Positions 1 through 10,759 of a stretch of 64,000 nucleotides of DNA are shown here, piece by piece. The first letter of the stretch is position 1; each line of letters opens with the position of its first letter. The stretch comes from Heligmosomoides polygyrus polygyrus (Eukaryota; Nematoda; Chromadorea; Rhabditida; Heligmosomidae): the NCBI GenBank assembly GCA_947396885.1, contig OX377205.1:28397899-28461898 (forward strand). Direction: 5' to 3'. The translations under genes were made by a program, and so were the position numbers. Below the pieces are notes generated by a model that saw only the letters and a program-made list of their open reading frames with translations, ran no database searches and had not been told where the DNA came from.

Positions 1-850
1 GGGCGACCTGTGGAAAGTCGAACGGCTTGTGCCCGCTTCCCGGCTGAAAGTGTTGAGAACTGGTAGCAAAGCACGACCACCCCAATTTGGAAGAGGAAGG
101 GTTGCCGTACAATTCGCCTTCTATCGCATACGAAGAAATTCTTTGTGCGAATTGTCACTAATCAGTGTGGTTTCATCTCTGGCTGTGGCACAGTTGATGC
201 CATTCACTCTGCCCCCTCCTGTTAGAGAAGCATTGCGAGAATTGGAAGCCAGCGCATATCGCCTTCCTCGACATGGAGAAGACCTTTGACCGCATACCGC
301 GTGAAGTAATGTGGTCCCTGCGACATCATGGAGTTCCTAAAGAGTTCATATAGTGGGCGCGCATTCTGCACTCCTGCCCAAAGAGTCGAGTGGGAGCGCC
401 AGCATGCTCATCGATGGAGTTCCTCATCTATGTAGAAATGCACCAGGGATCTGCGCGTTCGTGTTCGTTATGGATGCAATTTCACGAGATCTCCAAACTG
501 CGGCATTATGGACGTTGCTTATGCTGATGACGTCATGGCCGCAAGAGAAAGCCGAGCTCGGGCGACAGGCACAGGCGTGGTACTATCGCTTGGCATTGTT
601 CGGACTTAGAGGCTGAGCACTTGACGATGGATGTGAACAATCACGGATCAACTACACCGTCCGTAAAAGACTGGCCTGAACTTTCAGTCCTTGGGGAGCA
701 GCCCAGTGGACGCTCAAAGCAAAGTTGGCTAGACACGCCGCACTTCGACTTAAAGGTAGCTGTTGTGCATCCTGACCAAATATTTATCGGGAGAATCACC
801 ACACCAGAAGACCGGACCTCGCTTGTGTACAGTAAAATCTACGTATAGGT
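1..850 (+). pseudogene. Decayed RTE-type reverse transcriptase fragment
   Basis: A degenerate plus-strand copy of the RTE family seen intact-like at 8059-15298. Recognisable blocks, spread over several frames, are NQCGFISGCGTVDAIHSA near 155-225, a block matching VMDAISRDLQ near 470-500, a catalytic YADD box near 515-535 (read in a frame other than the open ones), and a C-terminal block near 690-780 matching the RPKQRWADTLHKDFKVAGVHPD region of the better copies. The element starts before the window. Many frameshifts and stops make it non-functional. It matters because it keeps the ancestral YADD and a Gln codon where the two younger copies carry YAVD and a TAG stop. Confidence 0.8.
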
Positions 851-984
851 TTCTTTCCCACCTATTTTCGCTCACAACTGTACGAGACACATAAGAGGAA
901 TATCTTTAATTAAATTCAAATAACCTGTAAATACACGATTGTGAAATCGATCTTTAAAATCTTTGTAAATATTCTTTTCGCATT

Positions 985-999
985 AACATCCCAAATTAA
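985..999. repeat. SINE-1 target-site duplication, left copy
   Basis: The 15-mer AACATCCCAAATTAA occurs here and again at 1293-1307, exactly flanking the SINE. The two copies are identical, so the insertion is fairly recent. Confidence 0.85.
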
Positions 1000-1292
1000 G
1001 ATAAAGGATAAAGGACGGCGTTGCTCAATCCCTTCTGGGATGCGCCAGCGCATTCTACTTCTACAGGATGTCGTGAAGGCGACATGAATGCGTATTTGGC
1101 CATACAATGACTTGCGGTGGCCAGCCGATGAACAAGTCAGCGCTTTATCCTTCCCAGACGACTCTGGTACCAATTCACCGACCCCGGAGGGATGGAAGGC
1201 TTGGTTGGCCTGGGCGGGAAATCCGAACCAGGAACCTGGTGTCGGGTGCACGCGACAGTCGCACCTCCTCCAACTGCGCCACACGCGCCCAT
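1000..1292 (-). mobile_element. tRNA-derived SINE, copy 1 (complete)
   Basis: Read on the minus strand, the element starts GGGCGCGTGTGGCGCAG with a pol III A-box-like block and has a B-box-like GGTTCGGATTT about 55 bases in, the spacing of a tRNA promoter. A unique body follows (around 1020-1200) and the 3' end is a short CTTTATC-type repeat tail. A perfect 15-bp TSD flanks it. Three more copies lie at 23975-24245, 35746-35980 and 45501-45742. The parent tRNA was not identified. The open frames across this stretch are not regarded as genes. Confidence 0.85.
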
Positions 1293-1307
1293 AACATCCC
1301 AAATTAA

Positions 1308-2930
1308 TAACATTAAATATACATAGAAATCTTATCAACTGAATTCTCTTGGTATGCGCAGGTACGGCAGTTTGCTAACCTTTATCGGACTTTCGTATGA
1401 GTTACGGCTCAGCTCCGCGAACACAGCTCAAGAATGCGGTTTTCTCCGGGCACTCGCCTTTTGTGGCCGCCAGGATGGGGTAGCCACGCCTCACCTCGCC
1501 CCTTAGCGTGTCGGCGAGCTCAGCGGCGGCGCACCGGATGAACGGCCAGGCAGAACACAAAAAATCAATACAACACATTCAATACGCTGGCTAGTGCATG
1601 GAAACAATTTAGAGTTAGCATACATCACAGCAACAACTACAAATGTGAGTAGTAACAACACATTACAACTATCAATACTTAACAATCCAAATTTTCTAAA
1701 ATCGATGAATACTTCTGTCCCTTCGATAAATGATACATGGGTAGTAGTCGGTCGAGCTTCAGTTTTTCAAAACCTACAGCAAGTGGGTTTAAACGTCAAC
1801 CAATACTGACTGCAGATGTCAAGAACACACAACGGTCTAAACATGTCCCCCTGACAAACATTGAAAATATAAAAATATACAAGAAACAGATATCAAATTA
1901 AAAATACAGAAGAAAGGCAATAAAAATTAGAAACAAGTACTACCGACAACTAAAAATACAAAAAACAGTTATTTTCCCTCAAAAACCTTTCGCAATTGCT
2001 TCAGAGAACAAAGGGATCCGAAAAGAGAGGTAGAAGGTGAAGAAGGCAGTAGAAACAGTAAAGTACACCCCAAACGCAAAAAGATTGATTACAACGAGAA
2101 AATGAAAACAAGTACTTGCAAACGTGAAAAATGGAAAACCAAAAGTGGTAGAAAAGAAAATATCGGGAACTCTGAAAGAAAACGGCATCTCGCCCAGATT
2201 GCTTTGGTTTATTGCTTACATTTTGTGTCAAAAATCAAAGGTCGCTCACTTTTAGATCTGCAGTAAGCAATAAGTAGTTGCTGTATGTAGCTCAATTAGA
2301 TTTTTTGGAAAGAAGAAAATTTGGTAGCCGAATACGAACCACTGGGCTTGATACACAGCTGTCTCGTCGGATATTCAAAGCCGACTCAATAAAATGCAAA
2401 GTGGGAGCTTACGTCATTGGAATTCAAAGATGGATTGGTCTTAATTCAGCGGGACAAGAAGTCCTACGATATGTTGACTATGTCGATAATTTCTAGTTTA
2501 GGACATGAAACTGTACTCTTTCCCTTTCTCTCCCTCTCTTCGTAAAGAACGACATGGATGCCTACTAAAGTGCTTTCTGGTCAAGTAATGCAGTCGCGGG
2601 ACTGAAGATCGTAAAAATTGTCCCAATGAAGACTATTTTTGCTTCACAGCGACCTTGTGGCCAAACTGATAACGACAGTCACAAGCTACTCGATTTTCTC
2701 CTTCTTACCGCTTCTTGCAGCCCCGTTATCGCGAGCGGGCACCTTTCACTGGGGTGGCAGTTGATGCTGTGCTGCGAAAAAGGAATGTTGTTCAGCACCA
2801 ATAAACAAGAACAATTTCGGAAGTTCCATTTTCTAAAATTATTATTACAAATATGATACGACTATTTCTCCATTTTTGCCCAGATTCGTTAAGGATAAAT
2901 CTACTAGCACTGCAATGATACTTTACTTAC
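1308..2930. other. No gene recognised; AT-rich stretch
   Basis: No family could be assigned. At 1440-1550 the minus strand contains a short coding-like stretch (ADTLRGEVRRGYPILAATKG) that may be a transposon remnant. 1860-2200 is strongly A-rich. No splice-phased exon series or RNA gene was found. Confidence 0.4.
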
Positions 2931-5160
2931 TTTGATACTTTGATGGTCCTTTTGTTGGCTGGAGGTCTTCTCAGCGCGACCACAACTTTTCCAGACCGCT
3001 CGATCTCTGGAAGCTTTCTTTTTCCAGTGACACAGACACCGCTCTATGAAAGATCTTGAGAACAAGTCTGCCCATCGCGTTGGCGCTCGTCCCAGTGGTT
3101 TCTTATGGTCTCTTGGGAGTCATTCTGTAACACGGAGACTCCAGCTATCGTCCTTTCGTCGAAGCAGGTGTCCGGCCCAGCGATGTTTGGACTTCTTCAT
3201 GTACTGCAGCTGGTATGTTAATTGCGACTTCTCCCGTAGCTCCGAGCTTCGAAGGCTTCTTGCCATTGCTGACGAAGGCTTGTTCGCGGAAGACATCTCT
3301 CCAGTGCACGATGCGTAGTTTGCATGGCGATTGTCCTGTTGTCGGGCCAGGTTTCCGTCGTGTAACACAGCGCAGTCAGTACAGAGGCGTTAAATATCAA
3401 GGCCCTGAGGCCGGCATCCTTGACCTGATCGGTGACTTCGCGAATCGAACTGAAACGCTGCGCGTCTCCTGCGGGCGGTTTCAGGAGCGAGGTCGTTATC
3501 CGTGTTCGGCTCTCTTCCCAGATAGACGTAGGAGTCAACCTGTTGTACGGCGACTCCATTTAACCTTACGAGTCCCGTGTCACACCACTGGTTGACCATA
3601 AATTGCGTTTTGGACATATTCATGCCAACCCAGTCTTCATACCTGCCACATTGAGCTCGTTCAACATTTCCTCGACTTCTGCCGTGCTGGTAGAGATGAG
3701 AACAATATCGTCGGCGAAGCGAAGGTTGCTGATCCGTTTACCGTCGATAAGGTAGCATTTATTGTCCCAGTTCAAGTCTTTCATGGCATCCTGGAGTGCC
3801 GCTGTGAATAGCTTGGGAGAAATCGTGTCTCCCTGCCGTACTCCTTTCACGATAGGAATTTTAAGCTTTCGATCAAACAGCTGGATGGTAGTCGATGTGT
3901 TCGAGAAGCATTCTTCGAGAAGTCGGATATAGGGCGATGGTATACCAGCATGCACAAGCGCGTTCAGAACGGCGTTGATTTCCACAGAGTCGAACGCTTT
4001 CCGATAATCCACGAAGACAAAGACAAGTTGGAGGTGGTATTCGCGGCTCCTCTCGATGAGCTGTGAGACAGTCTGAATATGGTCCATGCAGGAGAAATCC
4101 TTGCGAAACCCTGCTTGCTCCACGTGCTGATACTCAACGCTCAATGCAATTAAGCAATATCTTGGTGAGGATCTTGTACACAACCGAGAAAAGACTGATG
4201 GGTCGATAGTTGTTGATATCCCTCTGCTGAGCTTTTTTGAAGATTAAAACTGTTTTCGACTCCTTCCATGAGTCCGGAATCCTACTAAGTCGAAGGTAGT
4301 GGTTGAAGTGCTTGGCAAGAAGTGAGCAGACGGCACTGCCACCCGCACGAAGGAGATCAGCAGAAATGCCGCCCGGTCCGGGAGCAGTGCCCGGCTTCAT
4401 CCTTCTGATGGCATGAGCAACTTCTGATTCCAGAATGGGAGGTGCTTCCTCAGCTGGAGGCATCAAGCATTTCGGTAGATGAATGATGGTGAAGGATGAA
4501 CGAAACAGATCTGTGTAGAATTCTTGAACGATGGCCTCCATCGCTCTTCGAGACGTTTGCGTTGTTCCATCCTTATTCATAAGGGCTGACATTACTGCCC
4601 TCTGGTCGCAGAGATCTCATTTGCAGCGCTTTATGCTTGAACCTTTCCCGGCGGCTTCTAACATCTTCAATCTTCTGTAAGCTGGTATGGACTCCTTCAC
4701 TGCAATTCGACAGACCTTCAAGATGATGACTTTTGCCAGATGGAAGGCATTAAGTTCCAGTTTGACAGCTCTTCAAGATTTTAATCGCATATGCGTTAAG
4801 CCTTGAACCAAACGGTAATGTGGCTTCACAAGAGCTGCTAGCACATTTCAACAGTCTGTTTGTAAGAAAATGGCCGATCTCCGAACGTATTTCTCCATTT
4901 GGGCTTTCCCAGGTCCATCGCCGGTTTAAAGGCTTCTTGAATGTCGAATTTTCATGGAAGAGGCGGCATGTGGATAGGAAGTCTATCAATCTTCCGTTCC
5001 TTAAAGAAGATCCATGTGGTTTTAGCCTCCATTCGTCATAGACATTGGTACCAACGATAGCGTTAAAGTCACCAACAACAACATCGTAGTAGCTCTTCTC
5101 GTCGTTGACAGTCCTTTCATCGGCGCTTACATCGGCGCTCGGAGCTGCTTACATGCCACC
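2931..5160 (-). mobile_element. RTE-clade non-LTR retrotransposon, 5'-truncated and broken
   Basis: This minus-strand element encodes the end of an AP-type endonuclease (VVVGDFNAIVG near 5060-5100), a following RRWTWESPNGE block (around 4920), and a reverse transcriptase. The RT shows APGPGGISADLL, NNYRPISL, a VFVDYRKAFDSV block, VRQGDTISPKLF and LRFADDIVLI. The C-terminal region ends near 3120. The 3' end at about 2931-2955 has a tandem ACTTTGAT-type tail, as RTE elements often do. It resembles the element at 25265-28740 more than the one at 8059-15298. Confidence 0.85.
3620..4592 (-). pseudogene. RTE reverse transcriptase core (frameshifted)
   Basis: Two overlapping open stretches (4134-4592 and 3620-4183) together cover RT motifs 0-5. 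The upstream part contains the PGTAPGPGG and NYRPISLFSVVYKILTKIL motifs. The downstream part contains the FVDYRKAFDSVE block with the first catalytic Asp and the RFADDIVLIS box with the second and third, so all three metal-binding Asp residues survive. A frameshift near 4150-4180 separates the parts. Downstream frames at 3390-3623, 3218-3559 and 3120-3368 carry the thumb and C-terminal region (VDSYVYLGREPN; RWAGHLLRRKDD). Confidence 0.85.
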
Positions 5161-5516
5161 CATTCGAGAAAAGTTCCGTCCGTGAACTTCCTTTTCGAGG
5201 GTCGCTGGTGGCATGGGTTAGCGATGGCGTTGCGTCAGCTTTTTGTCGGCGAGTGGCGCTTTCCAGTAGTCGCGATGACGTTGGTCGTATTGTTGCTAGT
5301 AGTCGTGGTCGTCGTCGTCGTCCGAGCGTAGCGGCTGATCGTCGCAGGGAGTTCTTGCTATCGGTCTGCGCAGAGTGCGTGTGGTGTTTTTGGGGTCGGC
5401 CCTGGAGGATGTGGAGCGTAGAGAAATCTTGTGCTATTTAATAGTGATTAGATTGTAGAAGGTGATAAGCCGCAGAGGAAATCAATTGTTGTGAGTAATG
5501 TGCATGGTCACAGAGG
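5161..5516. other. Unassigned GC-rich stretch before assembly gap
   Basis: Contains a GTCGTCGTCGTC microsatellite-like run at about 5308-5325. An open plus-strand frame (5208-5441) has Arg/Ser-rich content without a recognisable domain. It may be 5' sequence of the neighbouring RTE, but no boundary could be placed. Confidence 0.35.
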
Positions 5517-5716
5517 NNNNNNNNNNNNNNNNNNNNNNNNNNNNNNNNNNNNNNNNNNNNNNNNNNNNNNNNNNNNNNNNNNNNNNNNNNNNNNNNNNNN
5601 NNNNNNNNNNNNNNNNNNNNNNNNNNNNNNNNNNNNNNNNNNNNNNNNNNNNNNNNNNNNNNNNNNNNNNNNNNNNNNNNNNNNNNNNNNNNNNNNNNNN
5701 NNNNNNNNNNNNNNNN
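5517..5716. other. Assembly gap (200 N)
   Basis: Exactly 200 unresolved bases, a typical scaffolding placeholder of probably arbitrary length. Confidence 0.99.
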
Positions 5717-6954
5717 ACATATTCTTCTGATGAGTAAAAAAACCCAGTGTACTAAGAACGAGGAAAAGAACAGGCCTATACTGCGGCTCTACTTCACTTG
5801 AAAGACTATCCGAAAAAAACTCTGTCTGCAAAATAAGAGAACGTTGGCGATAATAAATATCATTAATTTAAAACTATAATTAGGAAACAACTGGTTCTCG
5901 ACTTATATTAAAGAGATGCAATGGTTCTCCACTTTGAGTGCTACGACTTAGTAGGCAACTGGAATAACCATACCGGGTTCTATCTTCCAAGAACCTCTTT
6001 AAACTACTACTCACCCCAGGTGATGGCCTACTAAGAAGACCCGCAGAGGAGATAGATATCCAAAGATATAGTCAGGTAAAAGAGTTGAAGCAGCAAACTG
6101 GTTGTAACTGGTTGTAACTATATAAAAATAAAACAGTGATTTCTTCAAGCCAAAGAGAGCCATTGCCTGTAGCACCTGTGCTTTCCGAATTTATAAGACT
6201 GAACACTACTAAAATGCAGTAAAAATCTTACACTAGGAAAAATTGAGGTATTCCGAGGAAAAGCACTTACGAACGCGAGGGTAAGTGAAACAAAGGAAGC
6301 TAAGAACAGTGGGGGGGGGGGACCTGAGAGTACCATTCAAGACGTCCGTAAAAGAATTTCGTGGACAAGCCTATATATATGGGAGAGGCGATGATACTGT
6401 GCCGAAAGACATGTGGACAAACGACGTAGCCTTGTTGGCGCGAAGGAGATATTGATAAGTCGTGGGGAGTCCATTAAGAAGTCGGGACAAACATCCGAAG
6501 CTGCTGTAAAAGTACCCATCAAATGAATAGAAAATGAGAAAAAGCACTTATTCTAATAATGACTTTCCTTGACACGACGGAGTCTGAAGTCCGCAGTTGA
6601 GCTAGCTACATGTTACTGCCTAAAAGTCCTGTATCTTTGATAAAGAAAGAAGATCTGTTATTTTTAGCTTACTCCAAAACACTGAGGCACTAGGAGAGCT
6701 CAGCACATCGGCGGGCAGCATTTGCAGCCACCGTGAAGCCCGATAAAAAAGGAATTGTAAACGTTGCACCGATGCCAGTGTTCAAGTGTGGGGCAGCTAA
6801 TGGCAAAATGTCTTGTACGTCCACTCGTAGGTCTAAAAACCCTGTACCTACTGAATCTCAATTTCAATTCCATACGTAGCATACGAAAACAATGAACAAA
6901 ATCATTGAAAACTCTACGAAACAATAGACTTTTTAGAACGAAATTTTTAAGCCG
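5717..6954. other. No gene recognised
   Basis: AT-rich sequence with only short open frames. It includes a ten-G run at about 6312-6321. No repeat family or splice-phased exons were recognised. Confidence 0.4.
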
Positions 6955-6999
6955 GGCCGCATAATTAGGATTTGTAAGGGTGCCTGATATTGGAAGTCC

Positions 7000-8041
7000 T
7001 AAACATTAGGATTCTTGTGAAAGTCTGCTGAACCTTTTCAATCTGTGCCTGGAGTTATATGTTCTCATGGGGGTTCCATACCTGACGGCAGTATTCCAAC
7101 TGCGGCAGAATATATGCTTTGTAAAGTGCAAGAAAGAGTACTTTCATTGGAACGGACGTTTCTAAAAATAAGAAATAGATTTCTAAGAGCATTCCGAACA
7201 GTCTCGTGACTTAAAATCTAGAGAACTGTTGATAAGTGCTCCTAGGTCTTTCACCTCTTCACGTCTCCTGAAAGTTGTTTCTCCATATGTTTCTCTATAT
7301 TCCAATCCATAATCTCGCCCAAAGTGCATTACGTAGGTATTTTCGAGATTAACCGGAAGTTCTCACATATCAGTCCATTCCATTGGCCTGCGAATTGATT
7401 CGTTTAATGCCGCGTAAATCTCGTGTTTGTTTTCCTGTCCGTAATGCCATATACCTTGATTTCGTCGGCGTAGAGCTATACTTTTACTGATGCATGGGCC
7501 TTTAATTTATCTGGAAGATTAAAACAATACGTGACAAAAAGAATAAGAAAGAGAACATCATCCTGAGGTACTCCACTTAAACAAGAATAACGTTCTGAGA
7601 AGGGATTATTCACTTTTACCCACAAATGACGATCCGAAAGATACGATTCAAACCATTTCAATAAACTGTCAATTCCTGCTTGCTTTAGCTTAAGAAATAG
7701 TTTGGAGTGGTTTACTCTATCAAATGCCTTGAATAAATCAAAGTAAATGACATCCCCGACAAGGTTATTGTTAATGGTATGGTACCAGTCAAAACTACTA
7801 TCAAGCAGTTGGGTAGTAGTTGATGCACCTTTTAGAAAACCGTGCTGTTCTGGTGAGAGCAATTTTTGACGCTCAAGCCAGACAAGGAATTTCTCACGCA
7901 AAATCTTTTCAAATATTTTTACTGGGAGCGATGAAATGCTAATCGGCCTATAATTGGCTACAATATTCGACTTGGAGCCTTTTGGTATTTGTGTAAATAG
8001 TGCCTCCTTCCGTAGAGGATGAGGACTCTTTTAGAGCTAGC
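7000..8041 (-). pseudogene. CR1-like reverse transcriptase
   Basis: The open stretch 7476-7901 reads EQHGFLKGASTTTQLLDSS, then DVIYFDLFKAFDRVNH (catalytic motif A) and SGVPQ (motif B). The part upstream of it (7901-8010) reads ANYRPISISSLPVKIFEKIL in another frame. Downstream (7000-7476) the finger and thumb regions continue in broken frames: VKLYADEIKVYG (YADE in place of YADD), VMHFG, and ILPQLEYCRQVWNP. The arrangement and motif wording fit CR1/Jockey-type pol rather than RTE. Confidence 0.85.
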
Positions 8042-8058
8042 AAATGCTTCAGCACATC
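8041..8058. repeat. 18-bp TSD of the nested RTE, left copy
   Basis: CAAATGCTTCAGCACATC is present here and at 15299-15316. It belongs to the CR1 coding sequence and was duplicated on RTE insertion. The two copies are identical. Confidence 0.9.
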
Positions 8059-8074
8059 TTCTTCTTCTTCTTCT

Positions 8075-8854
8075 TCAGCGTTTGTCCCGCTTCATTACGG
8101 GGTCCGCTTTTCTGGTGCCATGTCGCCATCTTTCCCGATCCCGTGCTAGATCAGGGTGGACACCAGCTACTTTAAAGTCCTTGTGTAACGTATCAGCCCA
8201 GCGCTGCTTCGGGCGCCCTCTAGGCCGTTTTCCAGACATTAATAAGTTAAGGCCTATCTTACGGACGCTGTCTTCCTTTCCACGCAGAACGTGGCCGTAC
8301 CATCGTAAGCGAGCTTCACGCATCTTGTCCGCTATCGGCGCGACACCGAACTTCTGCCGAATAGCCTCGTTTCGGATGCGGTCCAGGCGCGTGACTCCAG
8401 CCATCCAGCGCAGCATCTTCGTTTCCATTACGCTGAGGCGACTTTCCGTTTCCTTTGTCGCAAGCCAACACTCAGCTCCGTACATCGCTACCGGCCGGAC
8501 GACGGTTTTGTAGATCTTCGACTTTAAGCGCTCTGGCATCTTCTTGTCGCAGAGTACTCCAGTCAGCGAGCGCCACTTCGACTAAGCAGCACTAACGCGT
8601 GAGTTCACTTCAACCATCAGACTGCCATCAGAGGTTATTGCTGATCCCAAGTATATAAACATCGAAGTGCGTGCAAGCTCAGTACCGTTAATCTTAATGG
8701 AGCCGGACTCATTTACGTCAGTTGTGAAATACTCGGTCTTCTTGACGTTCAATTTGAGTCCGAACATGGCCAGGCGGTCGCACCAAGCTTGCACCTCTCG
8801 CTCGAGTTCGCCTTTGTCTTCGAAGGCGAGCATCACGTCAACAGCATATAACAA
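8075..8854 (-). pseudogene. RTE pol C-terminal part with YAVD active site
   Basis: 8582-8854 carries the RT catalytic box as LLYAVDVMLA, where the family norm is YADD. The thumb region (GLKLNVKKTEYFTTDVN, YLGSAITSDGSL) follows. 8075-8539 carries the C-terminal region (YGAECWLATKETESRL, MLRWMAGVTRLDRIRNEAI, RLRWYGHVLRG, RGRPKQRWADTL). A break near 8540-8582 separates the two. The Asp to Val change at a metal-binding position predicts loss of polymerase activity. Confidence 0.85.
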
Positions 8855-8898
8855 CGTCCAAGGATCGGGCTTCTAAAGATCTCGCGTAATGGCATCCA

Positions 8899-10751
8899 TT
8901 ACGACAACAAAGAGGAGAAGAGTAGTGGGGAAAGCACTGATCCTTGGTGCACCCCAACAGAGATGGGAAACTCCGTCGAGGTTCCTGCTGCCGCTTGCAC
9001 ACGACTCTTTGGACAAGAGTATAGCATTCGCACCCGCTCTACAAGTTCTTCGGGAACACCGTGCTGTCGTAGGGCGTACCATATAACCTCACGCGCTACG
9101 CGATCGAAGGCCTTCTCCAAGTCGAGAAAGGCAAGATGCACCGGCTTCGGTTTCTCGCGATGCTTCTCTACCAGAAGACGGGCGGCATGTATGGCATCGA
9201 TAGTGCCACAACCAGCCACGAAACCGCACTGATTTCTGGAAAGCTGGACTATTTCGCGAATTCGGCTATCTAGGATTCGCTCGAATATCTTCATGCTGTG
9301 CAAAAGCAACCGAATTGGATGGTAATTTGAGCAGTCTGCAGGGCTGCCCTTCTTCTTCCAAATCGGGATCGTCGTACTTTCCTGCCAAACATCAGGCACC
9401 TTCTTCTCCGCTACAACCTGGTTGAAAAACTTGGCCAACCACTCAGCAGAGTACCAGAACTTCGACTTCCATAAGTCAGCTGGCAAGTCATCTAGACCAG
9501 TCGCCTTGCCTGGTCTCATCATCCTCAGAGCCGCGTCAGTTTCTTCCACAGTGATTTTGTGGACGGGACCGTGGATAGGAGCCACAGAATGGACGGCCGG
9601 ATGAGGGAACTCTTCAGTCGAAATACCCTCGAAATAATCGCACCATCGCTTCAAGGCCTTTTTGCGCTCTGTCAGAAGATGGCCGTTCTCATCATTGATG
9701 CCAAAGAAGTTCTCTATATCCTCGGATTGGCGATGACGGTTTTTCGCAAGTCGGTACAAATACCGCTCGCCATCGCGCGACTCAAGCTTTTCGTAGACAT
9801 CATTGTAATGAGTGGCTTTTGTTACGGCCACAGCCTTCTTGGCAACTTTTTTCGTATCGTGGTACTTTTGCCAATTATTGGCGGTCTTGTCGCCGAGAAA
9901 CACATGATAAAGCGCTTTCTTCTCTCGAACCTTTTCTTTCACATCGTTCGTCCACAGCCATGCCTGCATGTCGACCTTTCGTCGTCCAGGCTTCGTAGTG
10001 CCAAGTTCTGACCTCACAGCTTGAAGTATCGCGTCGGTCGCTTTCTTCCAAGTTTCGTCGACAGTCGTGACTGTCGGTAACCGTACGCGAGAAATCACAA
10101 CTGCTTCTTTCTCTTTAATTCGCCACCACTTGATTCTTGCAGCACCGCATCGCTCAACCTGCTGCAGCCTCGGAGGAGCGATCTTCAAAGTACAGATCAG
10201 CGGACGATGCTGTGGGGCGACCGTTTCATATGGCACAATCTTCGCGTCTGTAACGAGATTTCGGTCACGATCTCTCACAAGGACGAAGTCTATCTGCGTC
10301 TTGGTGTTCCCACTATAGAACGAGATAAGGTGGGAGTTGCGTTTGCGAAACACGGTGTTCATTATGGTGAGGTTATGCGAATCCGCATATTCAAGGATAC
10401 GCTCACCATCTGTGTTACGCAACCCATAGACGAATCCACCATGACAGCTGTACCCATCTTTCGTAGCGCCTACGTGCCCATTGAGGTCACCAGCGACGAT
10501 AATGACGTCCTTCGACGGTACCTCTGCTGTCTTCTCATCAAGCAGGCTCCAAAACTCATCCTTGGCTTGATCGGAACAGCCAGTCTGCGGAGCATACGCA
10601 GAGAAGAAGTATAAGAGTCGCTCCTTAGCGGCGACAACGATCTTCATCAATCGATCGTCGAAGCGCTCGACGCTTACAATCGAGTCTCGGAAACGCTCGG
10701 AGACGATTATACCAACACCACTGGTGGTCCTGGGACTTTCACATAGAACGG
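8899..10751 (-). pseudogene. RTE endonuclease/reverse transcriptase ORF (583+ codons open)
   Basis: The longest open frame in the window (8899-10650), extended upstream to the TSD of the inserted element. N-terminal residues 1-160 are the endonuclease core: YFFSAYAPQTGCS, AGDLNGHVGAT, GERILEYADSHNLTIMNT, TQIDFVLVRDRD and an APQHRPL box. The middle (about 160-330) is a linker with RKVDMQAWLWTNDVKEKVREK. RT begins near residue 390 with RPGKATGLDDLPADLWKS, then CSNYHPIRLLLHSMKIFERIL, NQCGFVAGCGTIDAIHAARL, LAFLDLEKAFDRVAREVIW and VGVHQGSVLSPLLFS. The frame is lost just before the YADD box. The open length suggests recent activity of the family. Confidence 0.9.
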
Positions 10752-10759
10752 CCTTGAAG
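10752..10759. repeat. 8-bp TSD of palindromic element, copy 1
   Basis: CCTTGAAG occurs here and at 14851-14858. Removing the element plus one TSD copy restores the RTE endonuclease frame (IGRGFKA joined to VLCESPRTTSGVG). Confidence 0.9.

Noticed and set aside
916..1338. 140-codon open frame on the minus strand
   Set aside because: It is a read-through of the tRNA-derived SINE; the same pattern appears in the other copies.
5208..5441. Plus-strand frame rich in Arg and Ser near the assembly gap
   Set aside because: Driven by a GTC microsatellite; no domain, no partner exons.
8019..8513. 164-codon plus-strand frame
   Set aside because: Antisense shadow of the RTE pol C-terminal region, with no independent domain.
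9559..10614. Plus-strand frames of 150 and 135 codons
   Set aside because: They lie opposite the long RTE endonuclease/RT frame and show no known domain.
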